A stretch of 64,000 nt of DNA from Astragalus membranaceus (lineage: Eukaryota > Streptophyta > Magnoliopsida > Fabales > Fabaceae): contig CM076851.1 in the NCBI GenBank assembly GCA_039519185.1, forward strand, positions 51,504,751-51,568,750. Reading direction: 5' to 3'. Numbering within the stretch: the stretch's first letter is position 1; every line of letters starts with the position of its first letter. This document shows, piece after piece, positions 41,131 to 52,600 of the stretch. Under the pieces are notes generated by a model. That model worked only from the letters and a program-made list of their open reading frames with translations. It ran no database searches and was not told the DNA's origin. The translations under genes and the position numbers were made by a program.

Positions 41131-41820
41131 CTATTATTTTTTTTTCTCATTTAGTGACATTTTTATGAAAATACCCCAAAAAAAGGAAAGATGGCAATTT
41201 TTTAAGATGTCTAAAATGGACATTGTACTGACATTAGTTTTATTAAATTAGAGTAGATTAGAGTAGATAGATTAGAGAAGATTAGAGTAGATATAAAACA
41301 ATCCAAATCTCATGTTTAGGCTCTCCTTTTGACAAGTCATATTCGCTAGCTTATAGCGGATAAAAGAAGTTAGACGTGTTTGATAAGCAGTAGCTTATAG
41401 AATTTTTGGGGTAACTTATAGCATTTTTGAAACGCTACTTTAAATAACGTCTGCGCTTATAACTTATATAGCATATCATCTTTTTAATCATTTTTTATGC
41501 TCATTAATTTAATTTTTGTAACCAAAGATTCTTCTTTTCACCTCAAAAAGTAAAAACACCCACCACCAAAGCATAGGACCTACCACCAACACTTCTTTTC
41601 CACTTTACAGTAACTCGTGTTTTGTCGTGTCGTGCCTTCTTCCCTTGCATGTCTCATCCAATTAATCTCAGCCCTTGGATTTTTCAAACCTGTTTGACTC
41701 TACAGCCTTCTTTTCTGTCTTTTATAACCCCCTCTTCCTTTCCCATTCTCTACTCTTCTTCTTCTTTCCTCTTCCCCACAAAAAAACCCCTCGCCATTTT
41801 TTTTTCAAAATCCTTGTTAG
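41131..41820 (+). promoter_or_regulatory. Upstream region of the WRKY gene
   Basis: Contains a short GATTAGAGTAGATTAGAG repeat (about 41250-41292), a W-box-type TTGACT at 41694-41699 and a pyrimidine-rich leader (about 41700-41815) ahead of the ATG. W boxes are bound by WRKY proteins and self-regulation is common in the family; its use here is inferred. TSS not determined. Confidence 0.5.
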
Positions 41821-43099
41821 ATGGCTGTTGACACTGCTGGTGCTCCCCGGATCATGATGAATGAACATATGGCCATACAAGAAGCTGCTTCAGCTGGGTT
41901 ACAAAGCATGGAACATCTCATTCGTGTCCTTTCTTCTCAAACCCCTTCTTCTTTCTCTTCTTACAATTCTTCCACAACTCACAACAACAACAACAACAAC
42001 ATTAACAACCTCGACTGCTCCGAAATCACTGACTTCACCGTATCTAAGTTCAAACATGTCATCAACCTTCTCAACCGTACCGGCCACGCTCGCTTCCGCC
42101 GTGCACCACCACAACCTCAGCCCCAACCTCAACCTCAACCTCAACCTCAGATCCATCGTGAGTTGACTCTAGAGTTTCCCAAACCCACTATCCTTAACTC
42201 AAATCCCAGTAGTAAAAAAGAAGAAACTCTCACCATCTCAAACACTACCAACTCCTCCTTCTTATCCTCCATCACCGCCGATGCTAGTGTCTCTGACGGC
42301 AAGATTGGCCCTTTCTTAACACCCTCGGCCACCAAACCGCCTCTCTCCTCCTCTCATCGGAAAAAGTGTCACGATGCCGCACCCTCCTCCTCCTCCGCCC
42401 ACTGCCATTGCTCCAAGAAAAGGTTTTTTATATAATTTCCCCCATAAGTTCATAAATTCTCATCAACCCGTAATTCTTAAGTAAAAAAAATAACATTTTT
42501 GTATTCTTGTTCTTTCAGGAAATCAAGAGTGAAACGAACAATCCGTGTGCCGGCTGTTAGTTCTAAAATCGCTGATATTCCACCGGACGAATATTCATGG
42601 AGAAAATACGGTCAAAAACCGATCAAAGGCTCACCTTACCCTCGGTATTACTTCTATCTCTTTGTCAAAAATCCATTCATTTTTTTTGCTTCACGAAATT
42701 AGTACTTAAATATCAGCGTCTATTGATCTAATTGATTTGATTTAGTGTGACTCCTATGATCAATTTAGTTTTTCGAATCTGCAGAAAAATTAAAATGATA
42801 AGACTTATCAGTAATTGATAATTTATTCATTTGGCTCTTAACTAGATGTGGAATTAAATGTGATTAATCGTTGAATAATAATAATAACAATAATAGTAAT
42901 AAGAGATTGATGGTGTTTAATTTGATTTGGCAGTGGGTACTACAAGTGCAGCACCGTGAGAGGGTGTCCGGCGAGGAAGCACGTGGAGCGAGCTCAAGAC
43001 GATCCAAAGATGCTGACCGTTACATACGAAGGCGAGCACCGTCATACACAAACGTTAACCGCCGCTGCCCCCGTCGGTTTCAGCCTCCAAATGAGTTGA
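41821..43099 (+). CDS. WRKY: WRKY transcription factor, group IId
   Basis: Three exons: 41821-42422, 42519-42644 and 42934-43099, giving 297 aa. All introns are GT-AG and the phases join cleanly. The last intron sits after the Arg of SPYPR inside the WRKY domain, as is usual for groups I-II. The N-terminus is MAVDTAGAPRIMMNEH. Poly-Asn lies at 55-60, and the plant zinc cluster/calmodulin-binding C-motif VSKFKHVINLLNRTGHARFR at about 74-93 includes the HARF signature of group IId. A PQ repeat spans 97-110, and the KKRKSRVKR nuclear signal is near 199-207. The WRKY domain has WRKYGQK at 228-234 and zinc ligands C248, C254, H278 and H280 (C-x5-C-x23-H-x-H). Known members (WRKY7/11/15/17 type) bind W boxes and modulate defence. 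It appears intact and is the only host gene I support. Confidence 0.96.
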
Positions 43100-43980
43100 A
43101 TTAAGTAACGGCGCCGTTTGGGAAACTCTCGCATATACTGGTCCGTCAGACCCTGACGGTGACGGCGTCAGATTCGATGTGTTTGAAGGGCGAAAAAGAA
43201 TGGAATAGAAGTCAACCTCCGCAATTATAGACTTTTTGACGGAGTCGCCGAAAAAGTTGATAAGGACGTTTGTGTAAATTTGACTATATAGCTTTATTTT
43301 ATTGAAAAAAAAGTTTTGCGGGGAAAATATATTTGTTTATTTCTTGAAGGAAAGTTATTTAATTGATTTGATGATGAAGTTGAATTGCATGTTGGGGGCC
43401 ACTATTTTGTCATGTTGTAATCGATGATAATAATATTATTATTGGGAGATCTATGTTCAAACTCAAAGATTAGATCCCTTTCGGGGCCACTAAAAAAGCG
43501 ATTTGTTTGAACAAAAGGTCAAAAGATGGAGGAATAGTGGGGCACACAGTTGAATGTAATGGAGTTGGAATAATGATGAGATTAGGTAAGTTGGCGTTAG
43601 TGAGGGTAGGAATAGGTCAATGGTATCACGAGGAGTGGGCCCACTCGCTCTCTACTTCAAATGTGATGGGAACACGGTGGTCTATTCTCTTTGACTGTGG
43701 TAAGTAACGGGTACTCTTCGATGGGAATAGATTCTCTTCGATGTGTAAATTAACGTTGATACTTGACTATTCACATTGCCATTGCCCATTACATGACACG
43801 TGAACGTGAAGTACTTATTTGGCTCTGCCCATTGCCATTTCCCTATTTTAAATTGTTGTTGATGGGACACGTCGTTCGATGGCAGCTAGAGTAATGATAG
43901 CGCATCGTTTCACGCGCGTGTTAGTGATGTAATTGATTGGACGTGTTTTTTTGACTTTGGCCCAATTCGTGACCTTTGGC
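43100..43980. other. WRKY 3' flank and intergenic
   Basis: The 3' UTR probably lies within the first 300-400 bp (AT-rich, AATAAT words near 43425). No other gene seen. From about 43880 on, the sequence belongs to the Tat-type antisense gene promoter. Confidence 0.5.
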
Positions 43981-43984
43981 CCAC

Positions 43985-43992
43985 TATATATA
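43985..43992 (+). promoter_or_regulatory. TATA box of the second Tat-type antisense gene
   Basis: CTATATATAGGGG, about 190 bp before the exon 1 donor. It mirrors the TATA of the copy at 11219-11229. Confidence 0.65.
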
Positions 43993-43999
43993 GGGGTTC

Positions 44000-45280
44000 A
44001 GCCTCCTCCTTTTGTTTTGATTTTGTGATTTTGCTTTGGCTACCGATCTTTACATCGGCATTTCGAGCTTCCGTTTCTACGTTTTCGAGCTAGCATATCG
44101 TGGCGAGAGTCCACCCGTTCCAGTGGAGTGAGATCGTGAAGCTTCACAAAGAAATTCGGCTTCGTCGCGCTTCTGGTAACTGAGGTTAGTATCTTTACCT
44201 TGCTTTTTTTTTTGCCGGGATTCCCCTGTCTGCTTTTATTCACACATGGTGGGGGTCGTCAGGTCGGGTTCCGACTTGGTCGCAGACCCACCACGTCGTT
44301 TGATCCTGACATTGCATGCCCCCATTCCTGCAGGTTCGAACTGGCGAGGACGAAACAAACCCTTAGAGTTGCCTCAGATAATCGTCCGAAGCTAGTTCAA
44401 TTGATGGCTTGCGGTTAAGAGATCCCGGAGGACAACTGCCTTGGCAATAACACACCTGCCGAGCCCAAGGTTCAAGAGCACCCCGACTCAGCTCCTACGA
44501 GTGACCAAGCAGAGGACGATCTTCAGGTCGATGACCATTCTCCCGAAGTTCCAACAAATGAACCAGATGTGGAGGACGATCTTCAGGGTGATGATCAATC
44601 CCCTGAAGATCCAATAGACGTGCTAGATGTAGAGGATGTTTCAAATGAAAATCGACAGGTTAACGTTGTGTTAGTTGGGTCGGATTCGTCCAAAGTTGTT
44701 CAGTCCGGGGAGGAACCAGAGAGCTCCAAATCTCAAGGAGCTGGTGACACGAGTTCTGATTCTGAGGCTGGTTCCGAGAGCAGGGACGAAAGAGAAAGTC
44801 GGGATACCGAGATTGCCACATAAGGGTTTTCCAGCACCGGGGTTGGGGCCGTCGACGTACCCCTTTTAATGCCTTTGTCAACCCCTCGGGAATATTCTTG
44901 GGTGTATGAGTCTATAATGTAGATCCGATCTCTGTATGTGGCCGGACGTGATATGAGCAGGATCGTCGACAAAATCTCGGGTAAAAAGGGAATGATCTGG
45001 ACTGCAGAGGGAATGAAGGAAGATCAACACGCCGCTGTTTGGGCTTCTGCCCTTAAGTTTGTGATGTATGATGTGACGATCACGGATACGAATATCCGAC
45101 CTCCGTTTAACGCCCTTCAACAGTCAGTTTTGGGAACGCTGAACTTGGCGCCCTCCCAATTACACCCCAATTCATGGGTGTTCCTCCGGGCCTTCGAGTT
45201 GGTGTGTCTTCATCTCGAGAGTCCGGTTTCAGCCAATCTATTCTTCCATCTATTCGAGATCAACAGAGGGCATGAGACAG
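44000..45280 (+). pseudogene. Tat-type antisense gene copy, 5' part
   Basis: Exon 1 runs to 44184, the intron is 44185-44333 (GAG|GTTAGT donor, TTCCTGCAG acceptor), and exon 2 starts at 44334. Intron position and the sequence after it (CTGGCGAGGACGAAACAAAC) match the copy at 8955-11200. The start corresponding to that copy is ATG 44404 (MACG), now followed by a stop. Then come an acidic region, stops at 44821 and 44915, and the domain AEGMKEDQHAAVWASALKF, NIRPPFNALQQSVLGTLN, APSQLHPNSWVFLRAFELVC. These belong to the same putative gypsy type transposon family. The frame is interrupted at 45280 by the Ogre-like element and resumes at 58535. Confidence 0.8.
45276..45280. other. TSD GACAG (left) of the Ogre-like element
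   Basis: Matches GACAG at 58530-58534. Confidence 0.95.
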
Positions 45281-47969
45281 TGTAGCGACCGAAAAATCCG
45301 GACGGAATGGATTCTTCGATGTTCTTGAAATGAAGCCGCCACCAAAGTTTAGTTTAAGGGCAAACATTGGAAAATCCCTATTGAATGGATAAGGGGGTCT
45401 TGCGGACCAGATTTAGGCTCGGGAGTCGTTTATGCGTAGGGAAGGTATTAGCGCCCTACGACATCCTTCCTAAGGAAGGTTACCTTTTAACTAAATGTGT
45501 AAACGTTTATTAATTCAAAAATAATGTTTTTACCCTTATAATAATAATAATAAAAATAAAAAGGACTCGATAAACGGTTAGTTGTTTTTTGTACTTTTTG
45601 AGAAATAGGAGAGAAATTAATTAAAAGAGAAAAAAAAAAGGTTTTTTATTAATGCAATTGACAGAGGTCGGCCGCCCTCTGCTCCTACGTATCTCCTGGT
45701 AGAGAATCAAATCACACGTAGTTCTTGGTAGAAAAAGTTTGTGTGTTGGTGTTTTTTAAGTATTTTGAAATTGGGATGGACATTCGTAATGACCAAACAA
45801 GTAAAACTCAGAGTGGTCGTCACTCTTGATCTATTTGAAAAATAAAGTTGTTATCAACGGTCAAACAAGCGGAACTCAGAGTGACCATCAACAATAACTC
45901 ATTTTTTGTGAGTTGGATTGTTCGGAAGAAAAATATTAGTTTGAAAGCATTACGATGTAATAAAAAAAACAAAATGAATTGTAATAAAAGAAATATAAAT
46001 AACAGGGGTGTTGTATTATCAAAAAGAGGTGTGAATAGCAACAGATGTTGTATTTTAAAAAAGGGGTGTAGACAGTGAGCCCAGCTGGTTTTTATAGACT
46101 GGGCTGCGTTTTCTTTTTTTTTAAAAAGGGGGATGGGCCGCATAGGGATGTGTACGTGGTAAAACAGGGGGTGTGAAGATTAATATGATTGAGAAAGAGA
46201 GGGAAGGGGTGCGCGACGTAAACCAGGGGGTGCGATTAGTGGCCCAGTAAAACAAAAATTAACAAAAAAAAACACCAATATTGAAAAAGCCCATCATACA
46301 CCATCAAAGAAACCTAATCCATCATAACCCTGATTTTTCCTTCACTTTCAAACCCAGCGCCGCTTCCTTCATTTCAGGAGAGAGAGAGAGAGAGCAAACT
46401 TCAGAGTGAGAGAAGGAGAGGAAAAAAAAGAGAAAGTGGAGATGAAGATCTGTGAGCTTGGCGAGAGAGGGAGAGACGTCGTGGTGATGGGCGACGGTTC
46501 GAAAAAAGGGGGGGATTTACGGTCAGAGCGCGGCAACGTCGTCTGGTGGTGGCGGTGAGGATGACGGTGGCTATGGCGGTTTGATGGAGGAAGACGGCGT
46601 TGGTGCGCCGTTAGAGGGCAACGGTGAGGGCGAGGATACGACAGGGGAAGAAAGGGGAGAGGGAGAGTGAACGATGGAGAGGAGAGAGAAAACGAAGGTG
46701 GAGGTGGATGGAAGCCATGGAAGGTGTCACGGCGGTGATGACGATGCGAGGGGGTAGGTTCGTGACAGCTACGGTGAAGAGAGAGACGGTTATGGTGGAG
46801 AGAGAGGGCGGTTATGGTGGAGAGAGAGTGGTTTGGCCGTGGGTTGCGATGGTGATGGTACTCGCCGGAGGTTGTGGCGGCGACGGTGACGGCTCACGGT
46901 GGTGCGAGGGGCTTAGGTGTGGTGGTCGGTGGTCGTCATGGTGGTGGCGGTTGTAAGGGTGATTGTTGAGGTGGCTGTTTGTGGTTTGGTCTGAGGTACC
47001 TCTCCCTTTTATTTTTGCTTTCTATTTCTTCTGTTTTTCATCTCCTCGAATCTGTGAGTGGGTGTGTGTTTTTGTCACTGGAATTCGTGTCTCTGTGCCT
47101 CTCCCCCCTTCTGTTTTTGGTTTCATTTATTTTTTATAGAGGCATCCAACATATTGAGACAAAAATGGCTGTTGTGCTTTTCAGGAAAAATCAGGGGAGT
47201 GGAGCAGAGGGTTATAGCTGTTGGAGACAATCAGCTGGAACAGTGGAGCAGAGGCAGCAGGGGCAGCAACCTGCTTTTGCCCAAAGAGTGAAAAGCCAAG
47301 GAACAAGGAGAAGGGAGTTTGAGCCCCATTCTCAAAATGTTACAACCAGCAGGCTGCGCCCTGCTTTCAGTTTTTTTTGTACTGTTGTTTTTAGTTAATA
47401 TTTTTGTAAAAGAGTTGACTCTTTTTTTGTATTATTCTGCATTTTTTTTTTTAATTTTTTTGTTTGTATATGTAACAAAACCAATAGAAGGGACAGCTGA
47501 ATAAAAATTCATTTTATTTTACTATTACTATTTATTATTATTATTTTTTTTATTTTTCTTTATGATAATACAAGCGGTAAAAACAACGCGCACCGACGCG
47601 ACGACTCGCACGACTCGAAACGAAACGCGCATTCGCCTTAAGACTAGGAACACGTACGCGATTTGAATACGCACGCGCGCACGTTTTTAAAACTGATTTC
47701 ATTCTATTCTCACTTTTCTAAAAACGGTAAAAATAAACGCGCACCGACGCAATTACTCACGACTCGAGACGAAATGCGCGCTCGCGTTATTCATTGTGTC
47801 ATTATTTATTTTTGGATCCTTTTTTCTTCTTTTCTTTTTTTTTTGAAAACAACGAGCGCCAAACAAAACCGCTGCACGAGAGTGCCAAATACACCCGCAT
47901 TTAGAACAATGTGCGGAGCGATAAAATTTTGGGATTTTCCAATTAGGCGGACAAAATTGGGGTATTACA
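45281..47969 (-). repeat. 3' LTR (left) of the Ogre-like element
   Basis: 2689 bp, offset 10560 from its partner. It contains a purine-rich G/GA block (46370-46960) whose open frames are shadows. Confidence 0.96.
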
Positions 47970-47982
47970 GCTGCCCCTCTTT
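47970..47982 (-). other. Polypurine tract of the Ogre-like element
   Basis: The minus strand reads AAAGAGGGGCAGC, directly before TGTAATACCCC. Confidence 0.85.
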
Positions 47983-50060
47983 ATTTATATTTTACTAGGA
48001 AATATGAAGGGCTTCCAAATTTCTCGAGTAAAATAGAAATAAAGATAAAAAGACACTAATTTTGTCAAGACTATGATTTTTTTTTTTAGAAATTATTGAA
48101 AGATAATGGGTTGACATGGAATAAAAGTAAATAAGGATCACCGAGGATCTGAAGGAGCACTGGGCTCTGATGGTCTAATTCGCAGTCGATGCTTGGCGCA
48201 TTGATTGGAGTTAAACTGAAGGACCGACGAGGTCTGAAGGGCATGCCTAAGCCTGATGGACCAATGGGTCTGATGGAGCGCAAACTAGCAACGGTACTAG
48301 TAAAACGGTCTGCTTGGGGGGTGGCCTTTTTCGAGCGGCCATGGGGGCAAGGTCAGGTCGTTGACCTGATTTGCACACCTCGAAGGACGTGCACTGTGTT
48401 TTTTAGGCAGACACAGCTAGTCTGAAGGGCCTGGGGCCGGATGATCCGTCGGTTGCTCGATAACGCGACGTGCGATCTGGATTGAAGGACCATTGATGGT
48501 CTGAAGGAGCGCTTGGGCTCTGAGGGACCGCTGGGGGTCTGGAGGAGTACTGAGATTTTGGATTGTGGTATGAGACCAGCGCTTGGAGCACTGACTTTGA
48601 GGAAACAAACTATTGGGATTGGTACATGGCGTACCTGCCTCGAACATACCTATTGAATGCATTTACCTGAGACGGGAAAAGCTATCTATATTTGGCATGT
48701 CTAAAAATGCAATGAATGATGTATGCGTGCAATATAGGTATGTGAAATGGTAGGTATCCGATGGGATGAATGAAGCGTGGCAGATGATGCGAGTTGAAGT
48801 TGATGGAACATGGAGGTTGACAACCAACGTATGTGAGTGCAGATAAGATATGAATGTGATTGTACTGATGATGAATGTAATGGAATGAGCAATTTTTCTC
48901 TTTTTGTCTTTTTTTGCTTTTCTCTTTTTTCTTGGTATATGAGTGTATGAAATGCAAAGTGTGAATGAGATGCAAATGTAATGCCTTGACGCGAATGTCA
49001 TACATGGTACAAAGATATGATTAGTGATGTAAAAAAAACTCTTTTTTTGGGGGCAACGATGAGACCGGCACTTGACACGTCTATCGAAGCAAACAATGTC
49101 ATGCGTGCAATGATTGGTATCTGGGGGATGATGAATGAGATGGGTGTACCATGGGTGTTGAACCTGGTGGAATGAGAAAGTCGACAACGGTGTATGAAAT
49201 GTGGATGCGACTGTAGTGATTAATTTTTGATGTGATGATAAATGCAATGAATGGACTTTTCTTTTTGCTATTTCTTATTTATTTCTGCTTCTTTTCTTGA
49301 TGCATGCAATGCGAATGTGAATATGATGCGAATGTAATTCTTTGATGCAAATGCTATGGTGAATAAAGGAAGCACAGGAATGCATAGCAAATGATATGAT
49401 TGGTGATGTAGAAAGCTTTTTGGTAACGATGAGACCAGCACTTGGCGCGTCTATCGAAGCAAAAAAGTGTTATAAGTATGCAATGTGATGAATGTGCAAT
49501 GCGAAAGCAAGTGGACTACAAGAGGCCCGTGAATGATGGATGTTGAAGCTGGTCGGGAACAGAAATTGATAAGCTGTAGATGCGGATACAGATAACATGC
49601 GAATGCAAATATACTGTTGATTGCATGATGGAATGATCTATGCTTTGGTGGGAGTAACGGGTGCAATGTGGATGACTTTCGCCTTTTTGGTTTTCTCTTG
49701 TTTTGCCCCTTTTCATGAATGAATGAATGAACGTGCACACGTTATGCTTAGATGAAGGGTTGTGGTAGCCGCATGACTTGATGTTGTATGATGCAATGAT
49801 TGGATGTTTGTTGGGATGTAGACAGACTTTTGGTAATGACGGGACCGACATTTGGCATTTTTATTGAAGCGATACATGTTATGCGTGGCTATGCATGCCC
49901 GCATACGCAATGCGTAATGCACAAGAAGCAAAATTGTGTAGGCAAAACAAATGGAATGTGAATGCATATACAATACTTGTATGAAAGAGTTGTGAGGGGT
50001 ATGATCAGATGCATGGTTTTAATTCTAGAATAATGAGAACATGTATAATGCATGATTTGT
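47983..50060 (-). repeat. Degenerate tandem repeats next to the 3' LTR
   Basis: The word GATGAGACCAGCACTTGGCGCG with TCTATCGAAGCAAA recurs near 48567, 49047, 49427 and 49835. The repeat length is about 380-480 bp, and each unit includes a T-rich tract and many GAATG/AATGCAAATG words. A shorter GGTCTGAAGGAGCGC-type repeat occupies 48150-48560. Ogre elements often have tandem repeats here. Confidence 0.7.
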
Positions 50061-51501
50061 TGGTAACAATACTTTTTTTGTTTTTGTAAGGATGCAAAAA
50101 TGTTTGATGTGAAACGAAACTTTTGATGCTGGAAACAGAGAGCTGAACATTTTGAATTGATCCTTCCTTGGAAGAAAGATTTTTGATGGCTTGGACTTGA
50201 ACTCTGGTAAGCTCAAGATTGTCATCTTGAAAAGTGTGGCTTGCGGCAATGTATTAGTGCCCTTTCTAGAGATCGAGATGTGTATTTGCAGATGGGTTCT
50301 CATTTGGTTATGATGACTCATGATGGCTAAGCTTTCAAGTCTAAGATGTTAACTTAGAGGGATTGTCATTATTATGTGTCTCTCTCTTTGAAGCATTTGC
50401 TTAATAAATATGAAAAACAGTGTGAATGCAAATGAATGTGCCAGTTGACTCAGGGTTCAAGAAATGTAGGGTATGTGACACGTGGGTGGAGTGAAGGATG
50501 AGGTTTATTGGCTCAAGCCTATGAGAGATAAGCTTGCCCCAAGGTAAGAAATGTTTGACTGCCCCAATTTTGACTTCAAATAGTGGGGAGTGAAACAGTC
50601 TGCCTTTGTCTAGGGAGGACAATGACAACTAAGGATGTAGACTGGTTGAGGGATTGGGAACTATGCAGGTATTGAGAGTGACAAATGGCTAGGAATGAAT
50701 GGGAGGCAAAAGGATTCTTTCGGCCCAAGGCATATGATGCCCCGGTCTATAGGAGGACAAGGTTACCTCAATCCATGAAAGATGAAAATTGCCCCATCTC
50801 GAGTGGGATTGTAACAGGGTGCAAGGTTAGAATAATGGTTTGGAAATTGATCTGGTATGGCTATATGGTTGTAGTATATGAACGGGATAAAAGATGAGGG
50901 TATTTTGGGGATGCTAAAAATCTCCCTGAGTTTGAGTGGAATGGAGGGTGGGGTATTGCCCCATTTTGATACGATAAGTCAAGTAACTGCCTTAGTAGGG
51001 ATTTGTGGTTTTCCTTGGGAAGGGTTCCACAAACTAAGACAGTCGAGAGTTTTTGGTTCGAAGAAAATTCACTTTGTTGATGATCACTGTTATCTTCTCT
51101 TCGAGCGTGCAAGCCCTTTTAAGTTTTTTTTCTTTTTTCATTATTTTTTGGCAAATAAATTATTCTGATTATTTTGTCCTAGAGTATAAGCTTTGAGAAA
51201 AATGGAAGCAACCAATCACTGATCGGAATAGGCCTTCGGATTGTAATATGGCCAGTGGTTAATGATTCGTGAAGGAAATGATTACTTTGCTCCTAAGAGT
51301 GTTCGGGGTTGATTGAGACAAAGAATCTTTTATGCGCTTTATGGTAGAATGAACCTGTTTTAGGGTTGTAGCGCATTTGAGGGTTTATGGAGGGTTGGAT
51401 GCTTAGGCCAAAGGAAGTGTTTGAGGGTTTATTTCAGACAAGGATCTTTTATATGCTCGATGGTGTGAAGTGTCAGCTCACAATTTCTACCACCTTGTTT
51501 T

Positions 51502-51534
<33 letters not shown>

Positions 51535-52600
51535 GATTTTTCGATCCTCTTTTTTGAATTTCACTTTTTTGTGATTTTTCTTTTTTCTTTCGAGCTGAGC
51601 GAGCTGTTAGATATGGGATTGATCATTGTCTAAGGTGTTTGAAAGATTTTTGATTTTCTTGGCTCGAAGTGGGTGGCAAAGGGTATTTCTCTTTTTAGGA
51701 TGCGGGAAAGTTGCCAAGCTTCACTTCAAAACATGATTGCTTATTTTCTCGAAATTGTAACTATAGGACAAAACTTCATTTTAACATATTTGCTTTTCCT
51801 TATTTATTATTTTTTATGCCCTAATTTTTGCTTAGGCTGCTCTCGCGAGTTTTCAACCTAACGGGCTTTTCTTTTTTGGTTCTCTTTTGTTTTTTTTTTT
51901 TACTCAAAGGACTTGCACGAGTGTTTAGAATGCTAGCAGAAAATCTTAGTGATCATTACTTTGCCCCAGTATGGAGCGTACAAAGTGTTATTCGTGAAAT
52001 TTCATCACCGGGGGAAAGCGAATGAAATACTCTTGTGGGGACTGGGCCTTTTATGGATGGTTGGGTATGGTTTTGGAAGTGGCGGAGAGACGGGGGTAGT
52101 ATAACTGACTCAAACAACGGTAAACACACATGTCAGGTTAGTTTATTTTGCAAATGCTTCATGGAGAGTTAACACCGCTTAAGATAGAACAATTTTAATT
52201 GTCAAAACCACACAAGTTAACAAAATAGACATTTAAGCTTCTCGTCACGGGTGTGAGATATATGTTGGCTAATGCCTTTGGTGGGGCATGCAGTGGCTAA
52301 GGGTCAAGCCTGCAGGAGCAAGGGTTTGAAGATGTGGTCAATGTTGGAGTGACCATGATGGTGAATGAGTCATCGGTGAATTCCATTGAAGGGTTAAGTG
52401 GGTAGGTGGTTTCCATGAATGTGGTAGGATGAAGAGTGAAGAACTTGTTGTTGGTGAATCAGGTCAAGGTATGGCCACATTTTCCAAGGAAGAGGAATCA
52501 ATTAAAATATATTTTCAAGAAGGCATCGTCTCTCATCAAACAGCATGTTAAAAAACTTTTGAGCTTCAATTTTTTTATTTTTTGAAAAAAAGAAAAAAAA
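50061..52600 (-). other. Ogre-like element interior, no protein recognised
   Basis: Only short frames in all six phases. A T-run of about 28 lies near 51503-51532. Nothing resembling gag or pol motifs is present. Confidence 0.6.

Noticed and set aside
44660..44972. Minus-strand frames opposite the antisense-gene copy
   Set aside because: Shadows of the acidic plus-strand coding region.
46624..47398. 110- and 139-codon frames in the Ogre-like LTR (and copies at 57184-57958)
   Set aside because: Both strands of the purine-rich LTR block give open frames. They lie antisense to the element and have no known domain.
48663..49247. 194-codon His/Ser/Thr-rich minus-strand frame, sense to the Ogre-like element
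   Set aside because: Composition follows the degenerate ATGAATG-type tandem repeats; no gag or pol motif.
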